Source of the DNA: Thauera chlorobenzoica
GTDB taxonomy: Bacteria; Pseudomonadota; Gammaproteobacteria; Burkholderiales; Rhodocyclaceae
Direction: 5' to 3'
Length of the DNA: 64,000 nucleotides
Assembly: GCF_001922305.1 (NCBI RefSeq)
Contig: NZ_CP018839.1
Location: forward strand, 2,418,001 to 2,482,000
In this document: positions 10,681 to 22,625 of the stretch, in pieces
Numbering within the stretch: position 1 is the stretch's first letter
Layout: every line of letters starts with the position of its first letter
Program-made: the position numbers and the translations under genes
Notes under the pieces: model-generated
The model's database searches: none
Seen by the model: the letters and a program-made list of their open reading frames with translations, nothing else
What the model was told of the DNA's origin: nothing

Positions 10681-11382
10681 ATGAACGTGTTCCGCCGCCA
10701 TCGCGAGCACCACCGCACCGAACGCAGCGGCTGGCTGCGCGCGAGCGTGCTCGGCGCCAACGACGGCATCGTCTCCACCGCGAGCCTGCTGGTCGGAGTC
10801 GCGGCCGCCGGTGCGGACAAGCACAGCGTCCTGGTGGCCGGTGTCGCCGGGCTGGTGGCAGGCGCGATGTCGATGGCCGCCGGCGAGTATGTTTCGGTGC
10901 ATTCGCAGGCCGATACCGAAAAGGCCGACCTGTCGCGCGAGCGTGCCGAACTGGAGGCCGATCCGGTCGCGGAGCGCCGGGAGCTGACCGCCATTTACGT
11001 CGCCCGCGGCGTCGAGCCCGAACTCGCAGCACGGGTGGCCCGCCAGCTGATGGCGCGCGATGCGCTCGGCGCTCACGCGCGCGATGAACTGGGCATCACC
11101 GATGCGCTCGGTGCCCGCCCGGTGCAGGCGGGCCTGGCCTCGGCGGCCAGCTTCGCGCTCGGCGCCGCCCTGCCGCTGACGGTGACGGTGGTGATGCCGG
11201 CGCACGGCCTGATCCCCGCGATCGCCTCGAGCTCGCTCGCCTTTCTCGCCCTGCTGGGGGCGGTGGCGGCGCGGGTCGGTGGCGCCGATGCACTCGCCGG
11301 AGCGGGGCGGGTAAGCGTGTGGGGCGCGCTCGCGATGGCGATCACCGCCGGGGCGGGGGCCTTGTTCGGTGCCGCCGTTTGA
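10681..11382 (+). CDS. VIT1/CCC1-family membrane protein (iron/manganese transporter-like)
   Basis: A 233-residue integral membrane protein with about five hydrophobic segments. The N-terminal signature ERSGWLRASVLGANDGIVSTASLLVGVAAA followed by AGLVAGAMSMAAGEYVSVHSQADTE is typical of the VIT1/CCC1 family, whose members move Fe2+ or Mn2+ across membranes. The cytoplasmic segment between helices 2 and 3 (RAELEADPVAERRELTAIYVARG) holds the acidic metal-binding region of the family. ATG 10681 follows a GGAG about 9 bases upstream. It lies 37 bases after boxC; I see no functional link. Substrate is not determined by sequence. Confidence 0.85.
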   Translation: MNVFRRHREHHRTERSGWLRASVLGANDGIVSTASLLVGVAAAGADKHSVLVAGVAGLVAGAMSMAAGEYVSVHSQADTEKADLSRERAELEADPVAERRELTAIYVARGVEPELAARVARQLMARDALGAHARDELGITDALGARPVQAGLASAASFALGAALPLTVTVVMPAHGLIPAIASSSLAFLALLGAVAARVGGADALAGAGRVSVWGALAMAITAGAGALFGAAV

Positions 11383-11442
11383 GCGCCGGAGCACCGTCGA
11401 CCCCGAAATGGATTGGCAGCATGTTCCGAACGGGGAGATGTC

Positions 11443-12189
11443 TCATGAACGCTGCCCGGGAAGCGGATCGGGCATGGCGGGCCCACTACGCATCGACGAG
11501 CGCAATTTGTAGCGGTTGCCCGGATGAATCAGGCGGGCATAGCTGATCAGATGATCGTCCGACCAGGTGCGGCGGGTCATGCTCAGACAGGGCGTCGTGG
11601 TATCGATGTCGAGCAAGTGCGTCACTTCGGCATCGACCAGCACGGCCTCGACCACATGCTCGACATCGGAAATCGGGCAGCTCGCGACCAGGACCTCATT
11701 GGGCGTCTGCTTGGAGAAATCGGTCCGCAAGTAATCGGGAGCCCAGCGCGGATTGACGAAACGATCTTCGAGCTGAATCGGAACGCCATCTTCCCGGTGC
11801 ACCAGGACGGTATGAAAAACTCGCGCCCCCAAGCGCACGCCCAGACGCAGTGCGACCTCGTCGTCGGCCTGAACCTCCTCGCAGCGAATCACATCGTTGC
11901 TGTATTCGTGATCGCGACTGCGCACCTCGGCTGCGATATTGAACACTTCGAGCAAGGAGGACTCCGCCTTGCGGTCGGTGACGAAGGTGCCCAGCCCGGC
12001 TTGGCGCACCAGGTAGCCTTTCTGCACCAGGTCGCGGATCGCCTTGTTCGCCGTCATCCGGCTGACGCCGAAATCGCGCGCGAGCTGTTCCTCGGGCGGG
12101 ATCTGGTGATGAACCGGGAATTCGCTGCTGCGGATGCGCTCGAGCAGGTAATCCTCGATCTGTCGATAACGCGGGGAAGTGCTACTCAC
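11443..12189 (-). CDS. hutC: histidine utilisation repressor HutC (GntR family)
   Basis: A 248-residue GntR/HutC regulator. The N-terminal winged helix (residues about 5-70) contains PPEEQLARDFGVSRMTANKAIRDLVQKGYLVRQAGLGTFV; the C-terminal UTRA ligand domain spans about 95-235. In known systems HutC binds urocanate and then releases hut operators. The start is GTG at 12189 with AGAGGA about 6 bases upstream. It is the last gene of the 11-kb minus-strand hut cluster, so repressor level would track operon expression. Matching operator-like palindromes lie upstream of hutI. Confidence 0.93.
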   Translation of the reverse strand: MSSTSPRYRQIEDYLLERIRSSEFPVHHQIPPEEQLARDFGVSRMTANKAIRDLVQKGYLVRQAGLGTFVTDRKAESSLLEVFNIAAEVRSRDHEYSNDVIRCEEVQADDEVALRLGVRLGARVFHTVLVHREDGVPIQLEDRFVNPRWAPDYLRTDFSKQTPNEVLVASCPISDVEHVVEAVLVDAEVTHLLDIDTTTPCLSMTRRTWSDDHLISYARLIHPGNRYKLRSSMRSGPAMPDPLPGQRS

Positions 12190-12284
12190 GTGTCGTCCTC
12201 TGGCTGTCGCTGCGATGCCGGCATGATACCGGCCGATGCTGCCCGCTGCCTCCACGCGTCGGTGCACTGCCCGCTGGGCGCCGG

Positions 12285-13832
12285 TCAAGCCCACGAGGGT
12301 AACAGGCCCGCCGGCATCAGTGCCGACAGCCGGCGCTCGAGCAGCAGCGTGTTCGCCGCTTCGATGTCGGGGGCGAAGAAGCGGTCGCAGTCGTAGAACG
12401 GCACCTGCGCGCGCAGCAGGGCGCGCGCCTGCTCGAGCTTCGGCGAACTCTTGTGGCCGTCGCGGAAGTCCAGCCCCTGGCAGGCGGCGAGCCACTCGAT
12501 GGCGAGCACGCCGCGGGTGTTGGCCGCCATCTCCCACAGCCGGCGGCCGGCGTTGGGCGCCATCGAGACGTGGTCTTCCTGGTTGGCCGAAGTCGGCAGG
12601 CTGTCCACGCTGGCCGGATGGGCGAGCGCCTTGTTGTCGCTCGCCAGCGCCGCGGCGGTGACCTGGGCGATCATGAAGCCGGAGTTGACGCCGCCATTGG
12701 CGACGAGGAAGGCCGGCAGCTGCGACATGTTCTTGTCCATCAGCAGCGACACCCGGCGTTCGGCCAGGGCGCCGATTTCGGCGAGCGCGAGGGCAAGGTT
12801 GTCGGCGGCCATCGCCACCGGTTCGGCGTGGAAGTTGCCGCCGGAGAGGATGTCGCCCCCTTCATCGCCCTCCTCGGCGAACACCAGCGGGTTGTCTGAC
12901 ACCGCGTTGGCCTCGACTTCCAGCACCTCGGCGGCCTGGCGGAGCTGGGTCAGGCAGGCGCCCATGACCTGTGGCTGGCAGCGCAGCGAGTACGGGTCCT
13001 GCACCTTGCCGCAGGCGAGGTGCGACCGTGCGATCTCGCTGTCGGCCTCGAGCAGGTGGCGGTAGGCGGCGGCGGAGTCGATCTGGCCGCGCTGGCCGCG
13101 CGCCGCGTGGATGCGCGCATCGAAGGGCACGCGCGAGCCGAGCGCCGCTTCCACGGTGAGGCTGCCGCACACCGTGGCGGCGGCGAACAGGTCCTCGGCC
13201 TCGAACAGGCCGCGCAGCGCGTAGGCGGTGGACACCTGGGTGCCGTTCAAGAGCGCCAGGCCTTCCTTCGCCGCCAGCGTCAGCGGCGCCAGCCCGGCTA
13301 CCGCGAGCGCCTCCTTCGCCGCCAGCCACTGGCCGCGGTGGCGCGCTTTGCCCTCGCCGAGCAGGACCAGCGCCATGTGCGCGAGCGGGGCGAGGTCGCC
13401 CGAGGCGCCGGCCGAGCCCTTGGCCGGGATGTGCGGATAGACCTCGGCATTGAGCAGCGCGATCAGGGCGTCGATGACTTCGCGGCGGATGCCGGAGAAG
13501 CCGCGCGCCAGGCCGTTGACCTTCATCAGCAGGATCAGGCGCACGGTGGCGTCGTCGACCGCCTCGCCGATGCCGGTCGCGTGCGACAGCACCAGCGAGC
13601 GCTGCAGCAGCTCGAGGTCCTCGTGGGCGATGCGGGTCTGCGCGAGCAGGCCGAAGCCGGTGTTGATGCCATACACCGTGCGGTTCTCGTCTATGACCTG
13701 ACGCACGCAGGCGACGCTGCGCTCGATCGCCGCCGCGGCGTTGGCGGCGAGGCGCACGCGCACGGGTTCCTGCCAGGCCTGGCGCAATTGGGAGAGGGTC
13801 AGGTGGCCGGGTTGCAGATCAAGGTCGAACAT
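12285..13832 (-). CDS. hutH: histidine ammonia-lyase
   Basis: Deaminates L-histidine to urocanate, the first step of histidine degradation. The 515-residue protein carries the Ala-Ser-Gly triad that cyclises to the MIO electrophile at residues 143-145 ([15 protein letters not shown]), plus the YGINTGFG and [10 protein letters not shown] motifs of the family. The ATG at 13832 (MFDLDLQ) is preferred; a TTG nine bases upstream is closer to a GGAG and remains possible. It lies downstream of the ABC transporter genes, after a strong inverted repeat, and 95 bases before hutC. Confidence 0.96.
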   Translation of the reverse strand: MFDLDLQPGHLTLSQLRQAWQEPVRVRLAANAAAAIERSVACVRQVIDENRTVYGINTGFGLLAQTRIAHEDLELLQRSLVLSHATGIGEAVDDATVRLILLMKVNGLARGFSGIRREVIDALIALLNAEVYPHIPAKGSAGASGDLAPLAHMALVLLGEGKARHRGQWLAAKEALAVAGLAPLTLAAKEGLALLNGTQVSTAYALRGLFEAEDLFAAATVCGSLTVEAALGSRVPFDARIHAARGQRGQIDSAAAYRHLLEADSEIARSHLACGKVQDPYSLRCQPQVMGACLTQLRQAAEVLEVEANAVSDNPLVFAEEGDEGGDILSGGNFHAEPVAMAADNLALALAEIGALAERRVSLLMDKNMSQLPAFLVANGGVNSGFMIAQVTAAALASDNKALAHPASVDSLPTSANQEDHVSMAPNAGRRLWEMAANTRGVLAIEWLAACQGLDFRDGHKSSPKLEQARALLRAQVPFYDCDRFFAPDIEAANTLLLERRLSALMPAGLLPSWA

Positions 13833-13864
13833 GAGGAGCAAGGTCTCCAGGGGGTGAAGGCAGC

Positions 13865-13898
13865 GCCGGAGTGCGGTCGTCGACGACCGCGCTCCGGC
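13865..13898. repeat. 34-base near-perfect palindrome between the ABC ATPase gene and hutH
   Basis: The inner 18 bases (GCGGTCGTCGACGACCGC) are a perfect palindrome. They are flanked by GCCGGAG and CTCCGGC with one T/G wobble position between. In RNA this would be a very strong hairpin just upstream of hutH, on either strand. There is no U-tract on the minus strand, so a simple intrinsic terminator is unlikely. A processing or mRNA-stability element, or a partial attenuator, is possible. Confidence 0.7.
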
Positions 13899-13921
13899 CC
13901 GGGTCTCCGCAACCGGGCAAC

Positions 13922-14719
13922 TCAGGCGGTGGCGGAGACCTGGATGTCGAGATCGCTCCAGATCACGTCGAAGTGCTCGTTGAACTTGGCGGAACGTCGC
14001 AGGGCGATCGGATCATCTCCCTCGACCCCGAGATCGATCGGGTAGATCGACTTTACGGTACTCGGTCGATGCGACAGGACGAGAACCCGGTCGGCCATCG
14101 CGATAGCTTCGCCGATGTCGTGCGTCACCAGGATGGCGGACTTGTTGCGGTCGCGGATGATCCGCTTGACGTCGCCCTGGAGCACAAGCCGCGTCTGGAA
14201 GTCGAGCGCAGAAAACGGTTCGTCGAGCAGGATCACCTTCGGATCGAGCGCCAGAGTCCGCATGAAGGCGACCCGTTGTCGCATGCCGCCCGAGAGCGAG
14301 CTCGGTTTGGCCGCCTCGAAACCCGCCAGTCCATAGCTTCTGATCAGCCCTGAAGCGCGCTCCTTGGCGATCGCTGGATCGGTCCCGCGGACCTCGAGAC
14401 CGAGGGTCACGTTCTCCATGACGGTTCGCCAGGGCAGGAGCAGGTCCTTCTGCAACATGTAGCCGACGTGTCCCCGTGCGCCATCGACCACTTCGCCGTC
14501 CACATGGACCGCCCCGGCGGTCGGCGCGAGCAAGCCGGCGATGATGTTGAAGAGCGTGGACTTGCCGCAGCCGGACGGACCGATGATGGCGAGGATCTCT
14601 CCCGCGTGGAGCTCGAAGTTGATGCCTCGAAAGACGTTCACCTCTCGCTCGGTACCCTGGTTGAAGGTCATCGAGACATCCCGTGCCTCGAGGACCGCTT
14701 CCTTCTTGATCTTCACCAT
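13922..14719 (-). CDS. ABC transporter ATP-binding protein (nitrate/sulfonate/taurine type)
   Basis: A 265-residue ABC ATPase of the SsuB/TauB class that energises uptake. It has Walker [10 protein letters not shown] (about residues 47-55), Q-loop [16 protein letters not shown], signature SLSGGMRQR, Walker [13 protein letters not shown] and switch histidine LVTHD. The start overlaps the permease stop by 7 bases. The nearest characterised families import sulfonates, nitrate or HMP-type molecules, but the hut neighbourhood suggests an imidazole-related substrate; that is inference. Confidence 0.92.
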   Translation of the reverse strand: MVKIKKEAVLEARDVSMTFNQGTEREVNVFRGINFELHAGEILAIIGPSGCGKSTLFNIIAGLLAPTAGAVHVDGEVVDGARGHVGYMLQKDLLLPWRTVMENVTLGLEVRGTDPAIAKERASGLIRSYGLAGFEAAKPSSLSGGMRQRVAFMRTLALDPKVILLDEPFSALDFQTRLVLQGDVKRIIRDRNKSAILVTHDIGEAIAMADRVLVLSHRPSTVKSIYPIDLGVEGDDPIALRRSAKFNEHFDVIWSDLDIQVSATA

Positions 14720-15531
14720 TTGAACCTCGCTTCGACCTTGACCAGCAGGAAGTCGAGAACCAGCGCCATGACCATCAGGCAGAAGATGCCCACGAAGACC
14801 GAGTTGAGGTCGTAGAGTGCGCCGGCGTTGTAGATGAAATAGCCGAGACCGACCTTGGCCGAGATGTACTCGCCGACCACCGCGCCAATCATCGCGAAGC
14901 CGATGTTGAGGCGCATGGTGGCGAGGATCCATGGGGTCGCTCCGGGGACGATGACCTTTCTCCAGATCGTCAGCCGACGTGCACCGAGCGAGCGCATGAG
15001 CTTGACCAAGTCGGGATCCACCTCCTGGGTGCCCTGATACACGGAGATGAGCGCGACGATGAAGGTGAGGCTCGCAGCGATCGCCACCTTGGCACCGATA
15101 TCTACGCCGAACCACACGACCACCAGTGGCGCAAGCGCGATCTTGGGCACGCCATTGATGGCCACGATGATCGGCCGGAGGATACGCGCCACCGTGTCGG
15201 ACAGCCAGAGTGCAAGTCCGGTGATGCTGCCGAGGGTGGTCCCCACGACGAAACCCAGGATCGCCTCGAAGGCCGTCGCGCCCGCGTGGGTGAACAACTC
15301 CCCGCTGGTGGTGAGCGCGACTAGCTTCTGCAGGATTCCGGAAGGCTGACCGTAGAGGTACACCGGGGCCACGCCGGTACGGACGAGGACTTCCCACAGG
15401 ATGAGGATGCCGGCGATCAGCAGGGTCTGGTAGATCGGGATCCGTGCCTTCGATGCGGTGGCCTGCGAACCGGTGGCACGGCGCGCAGGCGTCGCCTCGA
15501 TTTGGGTCACTGTGCTGGCCATCGCGCTCAC
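14713..15531 (-). CDS. ABC transporter permease (SsuC/TauC-like)
   Basis: A 272-residue BPD_transp_1 permease with about six membrane helices. It has the EAA-loop-like segment DPDLVKLMRSLGARRLTIWRKVIVPGATPWI that docks the ATPase, and a PKIALAPLVVVWFGVDIGAK motif typical of nitrate/taurine-type permeases. Its start overlaps the substrate-binding protein stop by 4 bases (ATGA) and its end overlaps the ATPase, so the three form one transcribed importer. Confidence 0.92.
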   Translation of the reverse strand: MSAMASTVTQIEATPARRATGSQATASKARIPIYQTLLIAGILILWEVLVRTGVAPVYLYGQPSGILQKLVALTTSGELFTHAGATAFEAILGFVVGTTLGSITGLALWLSDTVARILRPIIVAINGVPKIALAPLVVVWFGVDIGAKVAIAASLTFIVALISVYQGTQEVDPDLVKLMRSLGARRLTIWRKVIVPGATPWILATMRLNIGFAMIGAVVGEYISAKVGLGYFIYNAGALYDLNSVFVGIFCLMVMALVLDFLLVKVEARFKW

Positions 15532-16574
15532 CCCGCCACACCGAATGCTGCGGTCGCCTTCTGCGCGAACCGGTTATCGACCATCTCCTCGAAAGGCAAC
15601 TGCTTGCGGATCGTGCCAGCGAGGAAGTCGTGCTCGACACTGGCATCCCATTCGGCCTTGTCGACGATTGGATTGAGCGGCACGTAGCCCGGGGTGGCGA
15701 GCAGGCGGGCGCATCCGGCCTCGATGACCTGGCGATCGAGGTTGGAGAACTCCGCTCCCATCGCGCTCACGTAGGCGGCGGAGTTCTCGCGGATGAGCTT
15801 CATCGAGGCCGCGAGGGCATTGCAGAAGCGCTGCACGAGATCGGGGTTGGCCTCCAGGTAATCCCGCTTGACCATCACCGAGGTCAGCAGGATCGGCCCC
15901 ATCTGCTCGGCAAACCCGTACGCGACCTGCAGCCCCTGTTGGGCGGCGATGCTCGCATCCCACTCGAACACCACCCCTACGTCGGCGCGTTTGTCGCGCA
16001 CCGCCCCCACGATCGAGCCCGGAGGGCCTTCGATGAACTCCACGCCGTCGGCCTTGGGATCCATGGTGGCGAACTTCCTCATGGCGAAAGTCGGTGAGGT
16101 GATGGTGTTTGAGGGGTAGCGCAGGCACGCAACCTTCTTGCCCTTAAAGTCGGTGAGTGAGGTGAAGGTAGTCCCCGGCGGCGTGATCACCCACATGCCG
16201 AGCGCACCGCACATTTTGGCGACGACGGTCATCTTGCCGCCTTCGAGGGTGGAGTTGACCGCCATGCCGGTGCCGGTCGCGGCGAACTGGCCGCGCCCGG
16301 ACAACGCGATGGAGACCGGCTCGACCACCGTTCCGCCCACGTTGATGGTGACCTCCAGGCCTTGCTGCGTGAACAGACCATTGCGCGCGGCGACGTAGAT
16401 GGGGCCGTAGTTGGCGAGCTTGAGGCCGGTTGTCAGGGTGACGGGAATCGCGGCCTGGCCGTAGGCGTCGCGGATGGTGAGCGATGCCAGTCCGGGTGCG
16501 GTGCCGAATGCGCCGAGCATCCCGAGCGCCTTGAGCGCGCTGCGTCGACCGGGCCTGTGGTTTTCGTCTTTCAT
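15528..16574 (-). CDS. ABC transporter substrate-binding protein (NMT1/SsuA-like)
   Basis: A 348-residue periplasmic binding protein. The N-terminus has a twin-arginine-type export signal (RPGRRSALKALGMLGAFG), suggesting Tat secretion. The mature part has the NMT1/SsuA layout: LKLANYGPIYVAARNGLFTQQGLEVTI, the GGTVVEPVSIALSGRGQFAATGTG segment, and FKGKKVACLRYPSNTI. It precedes the permease with a 4-base overlap. Hut-linked importers described elsewhere (HutXWV) use glycine-betaine-type binding proteins, so this class is unusual in the setting. The ligand is unknown; histidine, urocanate or a related imidazole is the contextual guess. Confidence 0.87.
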   Translation of the reverse strand: MKDENHRPGRRSALKALGMLGAFGTAPGLASLTIRDAYGQAAIPVTLTTGLKLANYGPIYVAARNGLFTQQGLEVTINVGGTVVEPVSIALSGRGQFAATGTGMAVNSTLEGGKMTVVAKMCGALGMWVITPPGTTFTSLTDFKGKKVACLRYPSNTITSPTFAMRKFATMDPKADGVEFIEGPPGSIVGAVRDKRADVGVVFEWDASIAAQQGLQVAYGFAEQMGPILLTSVMVKRDYLEANPDLVQRFCNALAASMKLIRENSAAYVSAMGAEFSNLDRQVIEAGCARLLATPGYVPLNPIVDKAEWDASVEHDFLAGTIRKQLPFEEMVDNRFAQKATAAFGVAG

Positions 16575-16633
16575 GTTTGAGTCTCCTCCTGTGCTGCGTA
16601 GTGTGGGCGTATGAGTCGATGCGCTCTAGCTTG

Positions 16634-17287
16634 TTACGGCCGGCCTTCCAGCCCGGCAGCCTCTTCGGCGGACGCCATCGGGATCCGCATCTCGAAGGTC
16701 TCGTCGACCACGGTGTAGTCGTAGTAGCCGAGACGAGCGATCGGCCGCGCCTTCTTGATGTCGAGCTTGCCGAACGCGTCGATGTATTCGTCCTTGATGT
16801 GGATCTTGACGACCTCGGCGAAGACGACGTCCACGGTGCCGACGTTCGAATTGCCCTTCAGCCGGTGGGTGGAGAGGTAGCGGCATTCGAAGTGGCAGGG
16901 GCTGTCGGCGACCATGGGCACGTCCGAGAGGTCCGCCTTGACCGTCCGCAGCCCGGCGAGCTTGATCTCGCTTTCTCCGTAGGGGACGGCCATGGCGCTG
17001 GTGTTCATCGCCTCGCGCAGATCCCAGGTGACCATGTTCCAGACGAACCAGCCGGTCTTTTCGGCGTTGATCACCGTGTCCTTGCGCCGACCATCCGGGT
17101 ACTGGTTAGCTGCGAACATCACCATGGGCGGATCGAAGGTGAGGTTCTGCCACTGGCTGTAGGGCGCCAGGTTCTCGACACCGTCCGGGCTGATCGACGA
17201 TAGCCAGCCGATCGGGCGCGGCACCGTGCACGCCTTGAAGGGAGAGAATGGCAAGGGGCACTTCTCGCTACCGGGCATGTATTTCAT
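16634..17287 (-). CDS. flavin reductase-like FMN-binding protein
   Basis: A 217-residue protein of the flavin reductase-like/flavoredoxin family. The FMN-binding split-barrel signature is seen in ACTVPRPIGWLSSISPDGVENLAPYS (about residues 19-44), DPPMVMFAANQYPDGRRKDT and FVWNMVTWDLREAMN. Family members bind FMN and either reduce it for a partner oxygenase or act in electron transfer. The gene lies 20 bases downstream of hutU and 59 bases upstream of the binding-protein gene, firmly within the hut unit. No step of canonical histidine degradation needs it, so it may serve an accessory imidazole substrate. Confidence 0.85.
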   Translation of the reverse strand: MKYMPGSEKCPLPFSPFKACTVPRPIGWLSSISPDGVENLAPYSQWQNLTFDPPMVMFAANQYPDGRRKDTVINAEKTGWFVWNMVTWDLREAMNTSAMAVPYGESEIKLAGLRTVKADLSDVPMVADSPCHFECRYLSTHRLKGNSNVGTVDVVFAEVVKIHIKDEYIDAFGKLDIKKARPIARLGYYDYTVVDETFEMRIPMASAEEAAGLEGRP

Positions 17288-17307
17288 GATGGGTCCTTTG
17301 TTTTCGC

Positions 17308-18969
<1,662 letters not shown>

Positions 18970-19028
18970 TGGAGTCTCCGTGGGTGGGATGTTGGGATGG
19001 AAGGCGGGGCTGGGGGTTTGCGCGGCGG

Positions 19029-20357
19029 TCATAGCCAGCCGAGCTTGTGGGCGAACTGCGCGAACGGGATGGTGAACACCAGGCTCAGGAAGGTGCGTTG
19101 CAGCCAGACCAGCAGCAGGTCACGCATGCGTAGCGGGATGCGCGTGGCGATCACGCAGGGGATCGAGGCCGACAGGAAGAGCACGCTGCTGACCGAGACC
19201 ACGGCGACGGTGAAGCGCACGACCACGTCGGCCTCCTTCATCAGCATTGCGGGCAGGAACATCTCGGCGAGGCCCGAGGCCACCGCACGCGCCACCGCCA
19301 TCGGCTCGTCGAGGCCGAAGGCCCAGGTCACCGGGTAGAGCAGCACGCCGAGGATGTCGAACACCGGGGTGTATTTGGCGGCGAGCAGGCCGAGCAGGCC
19401 CACGGCGAGGATGCTGGGCAGGATCGCGGCGGTCATGCGCAGGCCGTCGGTGAAGGTCTCGCGCAGCGAGGCCCATAGCGGCGGCGCGCTGCGCGCATGT
19501 TCCAGGCCGGCGTCCCAGGCGGCCTGCACGCGGCTGCGGCCGGTGGGTAATGCCGGATCGGCGCTGCCTTCGCTGGGTAGGCGCGAGATCGGGTAGATGC
19601 GCGCGCTTACCGCGGTGACCGCGAAGGTGATCGCCATGCAACCCCAGAAGTACAGGTTCCACGCCGGCATCAGGTCCAGCGTCTTGGCGACGATGACCAT
19701 GAAGGGCGCCGACACGGTCGAGAAGCCGGTGGCGATGATCGCGGCCTCGCGCAGGGTGTAGTGGCCTTGGGCGTACATGCGGGCCGTGATCAGCAGGCCC
19801 ACCGAGTAGCTGCCGACGAAGGAGGCCACGGCGTCGATTGCCGACTTGCCCGGCGTACGCCAGATCGGCCGCATCACCGGCTGCGTCAGCACCCCGGTGA
19901 GCTCGAGCAGGCCGAAGCCGATCAGGAACACCAGCGCAAGCGCGCCCAGCGGCACGATTAGCGCCAGGGTCAGCACCAGCTTGTCGAACAGGAAGGGCAG
20001 CATGCCCGGCGCGTACACCGCCTCGGGGCCGACACGGAACAGGAAGGCAACGCCGATCGCCAGGCCGAGCACCTTCAGCACCGAGAAGGCGAGCGCGACC
20101 GCGTTCTCGCGCCAGGTGCCGTGGATCCACGGCTGGAGGGCGCCATAGGCCATCAGCAGCATTGCGATCCCGATTACCAGGGGGCGCGCTTCCTTGAGCA
20201 AGAAGCTGGCCGCATGGTCGAGGACGATGGTGGACTTGCCGCCGATCTCGAAGGGCACGAAAAAGATCAGCAGGCCAACCAGGCTGTAGCCAAGCAGGCG
20301 CACCAGCGCCAGGTTCCGGGCAGGCGTAGGCACGGCCGCAGTGGGTTGTTCGGTCAT
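19029..20357 (-). CDS. YjiH-family membrane protein with nucleoside-recognition (Gate) domains
   Basis: A 442-residue membrane protein with around ten hydrophobic helices, including [16 protein letters not shown] near the N-terminus and [26 protein letters not shown], features of YjiH/Gate-domain proteins. The molecular function of the family is not established. It is encoded between hutG and hutU with a strong GGAGGAG ribosome site, so a role in uptake or export of a hut metabolite is a reasonable inference. Confidence 0.8.
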   Translation of the reverse strand: MTEQPTAAVPTPARNLALVRLLGYSLVGLLIFFVPFEIGGKSTIVLDHAASFLLKEARPLVIGIAMLLMAYGALQPWIHGTWRENAVALAFSVLKVLGLAIGVAFLFRVGPEAVYAPGMLPFLFDKLVLTLALIVPLGALALVFLIGFGLLELTGVLTQPVMRPIWRTPGKSAIDAVASFVGSYSVGLLITARMYAQGHYTLREAAIIATGFSTVSAPFMVIVAKTLDLMPAWNLYFWGCMAITFAVTAVSARIYPISRLPSEGSADPALPTGRSRVQAAWDAGLEHARSAPPLWASLRETFTDGLRMTAAILPSILAVGLLGLLAAKYTPVFDILGVLLYPVTWAFGLDEPMAVARAVASGLAEMFLPAMLMKEADVVVRFTVAVVSVSSVLFLSASIPCVIATRIPLRMRDLLLVWLQRTFLSLVFTIPFAQFAHKLGWL

Positions 20358-20413
20358 CGGGGTCTCCTCCGGTGGATGGGTTTCGTTTGAGCTTGAGGGC
20401 GACGGCGTCGTGT

Positions 20414-21361
20414 TCAGCCGTTGAGGGTGAGCAGGTGGACCAGGCGCCCGGCGACACGGGCGGTGCGATGGTCGATGTCGTGTTCGGGGTTGAGTTCGGC
20501 GAGGTCGGCGACGCGCAGCTTGCCGCTGTCGCGCAGGTGTTCGACCAGCGCCTCGAGCAGCACCAGTGGCACGCCGCGTGCGGCCGGTGCGCTGACGCCG
20601 GGTGCCTCGCTGGCGGGCAGTACGTCGAGGTCGATCGTCAGGTAGAGGTGGTCACAATCGGCGATGAAGGTGTCGAGCGCGGCGCGCACCTCCGGCAGTG
20701 TGACCGGGGTGATCTCGCGGTCCTCGCGCACCAGCACGTCGAGCTCGGCGGCGCGGCGGAACAGCGCGCGGGTGTTGGAGGTCCGGCTCACGCCCAGGCA
20801 GGCGTAGCGGAAGGGCCAGCCGCGCGCCGCGGCGGCCTCGGCGATCTGCGCGAAGGGGGTGCCCGAAGAATGTGCATGGGCCGGGTCGCGCAGGTCGAAA
20901 TGGGCGTCCAGATTGACGATGCCGATGCGCGGCGTGCGCTCACCGTTGTGCTTGAGATGGGCGGCGAGCCCCTGCCAGGTGCCGAAAGCGACCTCGTGGC
21001 CACCGCCTAGCACGAGCGGGAAATGCCCGCCGGCGAGGATCTCGGCGAGGTTCTGCGCCAGCCGCACCTGCGCGCCTTCGAGATCGCCGTCGGTGCACAC
21101 CACGTCGCCGGCATCGTAAGCGGGACCGCTGCGGTGCCAGGCCAGCCCGGCGAGCGCCTTGCGGATCGCTGCCGGGGCGGCAGCCGCGCCCGGGCGGCCC
21201 TGGTTGCGGCGCACCCCCTCGTCGCAGGCGAAGCCGAGCAGCACCGCGCCCGGTGCGGCGGCGGTGGAGAATGGGACGATCACCTGATGCCAGCGCGGGC
21301 TGTCGGGTTCAGGGTCGATCCGGCCCATCCAGGCGTCCATCGTATTGCGGTCGGTATTCAT
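20414..21361 (-). CDS. hutG: formimidoylglutamase
   Basis: Hydrolyses N-formimidoyl-L-glutamate to glutamate and formamide. The 315-residue arginase-fold enzyme carries the Mn-binding motifs [19 protein letters not shown] and [10 protein letters not shown]. Its presence means the direct formamide route is used rather than the HutF plus deformylase route, since no hutF is seen. ATG 21361 overlaps the hutI stop by 4 bases (ATGA); the frame stays open upstream within hutI but the overlap and family length favour this start. Confidence 0.95.
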   Translation of the reverse strand: MNTDRNTMDAWMGRIDPEPDSPRWHQVIVPFSTAAAPGAVLLGFACDEGVRRNQGRPGAAAAPAAIRKALAGLAWHRSGPAYDAGDVVCTDGDLEGAQVRLAQNLAEILAGGHFPLVLGGGHEVAFGTWQGLAAHLKHNGERTPRIGIVNLDAHFDLRDPAHAHSSGTPFAQIAEAAAARGWPFRYACLGVSRTSNTRALFRRAAELDVLVREDREITPVTLPEVRAALDTFIADCDHLYLTIDLDVLPASEAPGVSAPAARGVPLVLLEALVEHLRDSGKLRVADLAELNPEHDIDHRTARVAGRLVHLLTLNG

Positions 21362-22602
21362 CGTGCCTCCGGCGTGCGGCAATGGGTGATGCGGCCGCCG
21401 AACACGCGCTGGCGCAGACGACCCGGCTGCACGGCGTAGGCGAGTTCGGCACTGTGAGCGACGTCCCATACGCACAGATCAGCGCGCTGGCCGACCGCGA
21501 TGCGGCCGATTTCGGCCAGGCCGAGCGCGCGTGCGCCGTGCGCGGTCATGCCGGCGAGCGCTTCGCGCGGAGTCAGGCGGAACAGGGTGCAGGCAAGGTT
21601 GAGCATCAGCGTCGGCATGAACAGCGGCGAACTGCCCGGGTTGGCGTCGGTGGCGAGCGCGATCGGTACGCCATGGCAGCGCAGCAGTTCGACCGGCGGC
21701 AGTTGCGTCTCGCGCAGGGTCAGGAAGGCGCCGGGCAACAACACGCCCACCGTGCCGGCGGCGGCCATCGCCTGCACGCCAGCTTCGTCGAGGTATTCGA
21801 GGTGGTCGGCCGACAGTGCGCCGTAGCGTGCGGCGAGCGCCGCGCCGCCCAGATTGGACAACTGTTCGGCGTGAACCTTGATCGCCAGGCCGTGGTGGTG
21901 TGCAGCCTGGAACACGCGCTCGCACTGCGCGGGGCTGAAGGCAATGCCCTCGCAAAACACATCGACCGCATCGGCCAGCCCTTCGGCCGCGGCCGTCGGG
22001 ATCATCCGCTCGCACACCTGGTCGATGTAGCCGTCGGCGTCACTGGTGAATTCGGGCGGCAGGGCATGGGCACCGAGCAGGGTGGTCGTCACGCGCACCG
22101 GCAGCCCGCCTTCTTCCGGCTGGCCGAGGCGGCGCGCGACGCGCAGCATCTTCAGTTCGCCGGCCACGTCGAGGGCGTAGCCCGATTTGATTTCGACCGT
22201 GGTGACGCCATCGTCCACCAGTGCCTGCAGGCGGGGCAGGGCGGCCTCGAACAGAGCGTGTGCGCTCGCTGCGCGGGTGGCGCGCACGGTGCTCAGGATG
22301 CCGCCCCCGGCGCGCGCAATTTCGGCATAGCTGACGCCTTCGAGGCGTCTCTCGAACTCGCCGGCACGGCTGCCGCCGAACACCAGATGGGTGTGGCAGT
22401 CGACCAGGCCGGGCGTGACTAGACCGCCTCGCCCCGCCTCCCTGCAGCCTTCGGCCTGCGCCGGGTCGAAGCCGGCCTCGGGCCACAAGCCCGTGATCCG
22501 CGCCCCATCGATGCGCACCACCATCGGCTGCGGCAGCGTCTGCAGGCCGTCGAACACGGTTGCTTCCCGCCACAGCATTGATTGGCCGTTTTGTGTACTC
22601 AC
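21358..22602 (-). CDS. hutI: imidazolonepropionase
   Basis: Hydrolyses 4-imidazolone-5-propionate to N-formimidoylglutamate. The 414-residue amidohydrolase shows the metal-binding [13 protein letters not shown], the [15 protein letters not shown] region, KVHAEQLSN and the conserved [12 protein letters not shown]. It is the first gene of the hut cluster. The frame opens with GTG 22602; ATG 22578 ([11 protein letters not shown]) is an alternative start and neither has a strong ribosome site. A promoter overlapped by a HutC-like operator lies just upstream. Confidence 0.95.
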   Translation of the reverse strand: MSTQNGQSMLWREATVFDGLQTLPQPMVVRIDGARITGLWPEAGFDPAQAEGCREAGRGGLVTPGLVDCHTHLVFGGSRAGEFERRLEGVSYAEIARAGGGILSTVRATRAASAHALFEAALPRLQALVDDGVTTVEIKSGYALDVAGELKMLRVARRLGQPEEGGLPVRVTTTLLGAHALPPEFTSDADGYIDQVCERMIPTAAAEGLADAVDVFCEGIAFSPAQCERVFQAAHHHGLAIKVHAEQLSNLGGAALAARYGALSADHLEYLDEAGVQAMAAAGTVGVLLPGAFLTLRETQLPPVELLRCHGVPIALATDANPGSSPLFMPTLMLNLACTLFRLTPREALAGMTAHGARALGLAEIGRIAVGQRADLCVWDVAHSAELAYAVQPGRLRQRVFGGRITHCRTPEAR

Positions 22603-22625
22603 TTATCTGCTCATTAGTCCGGTAT

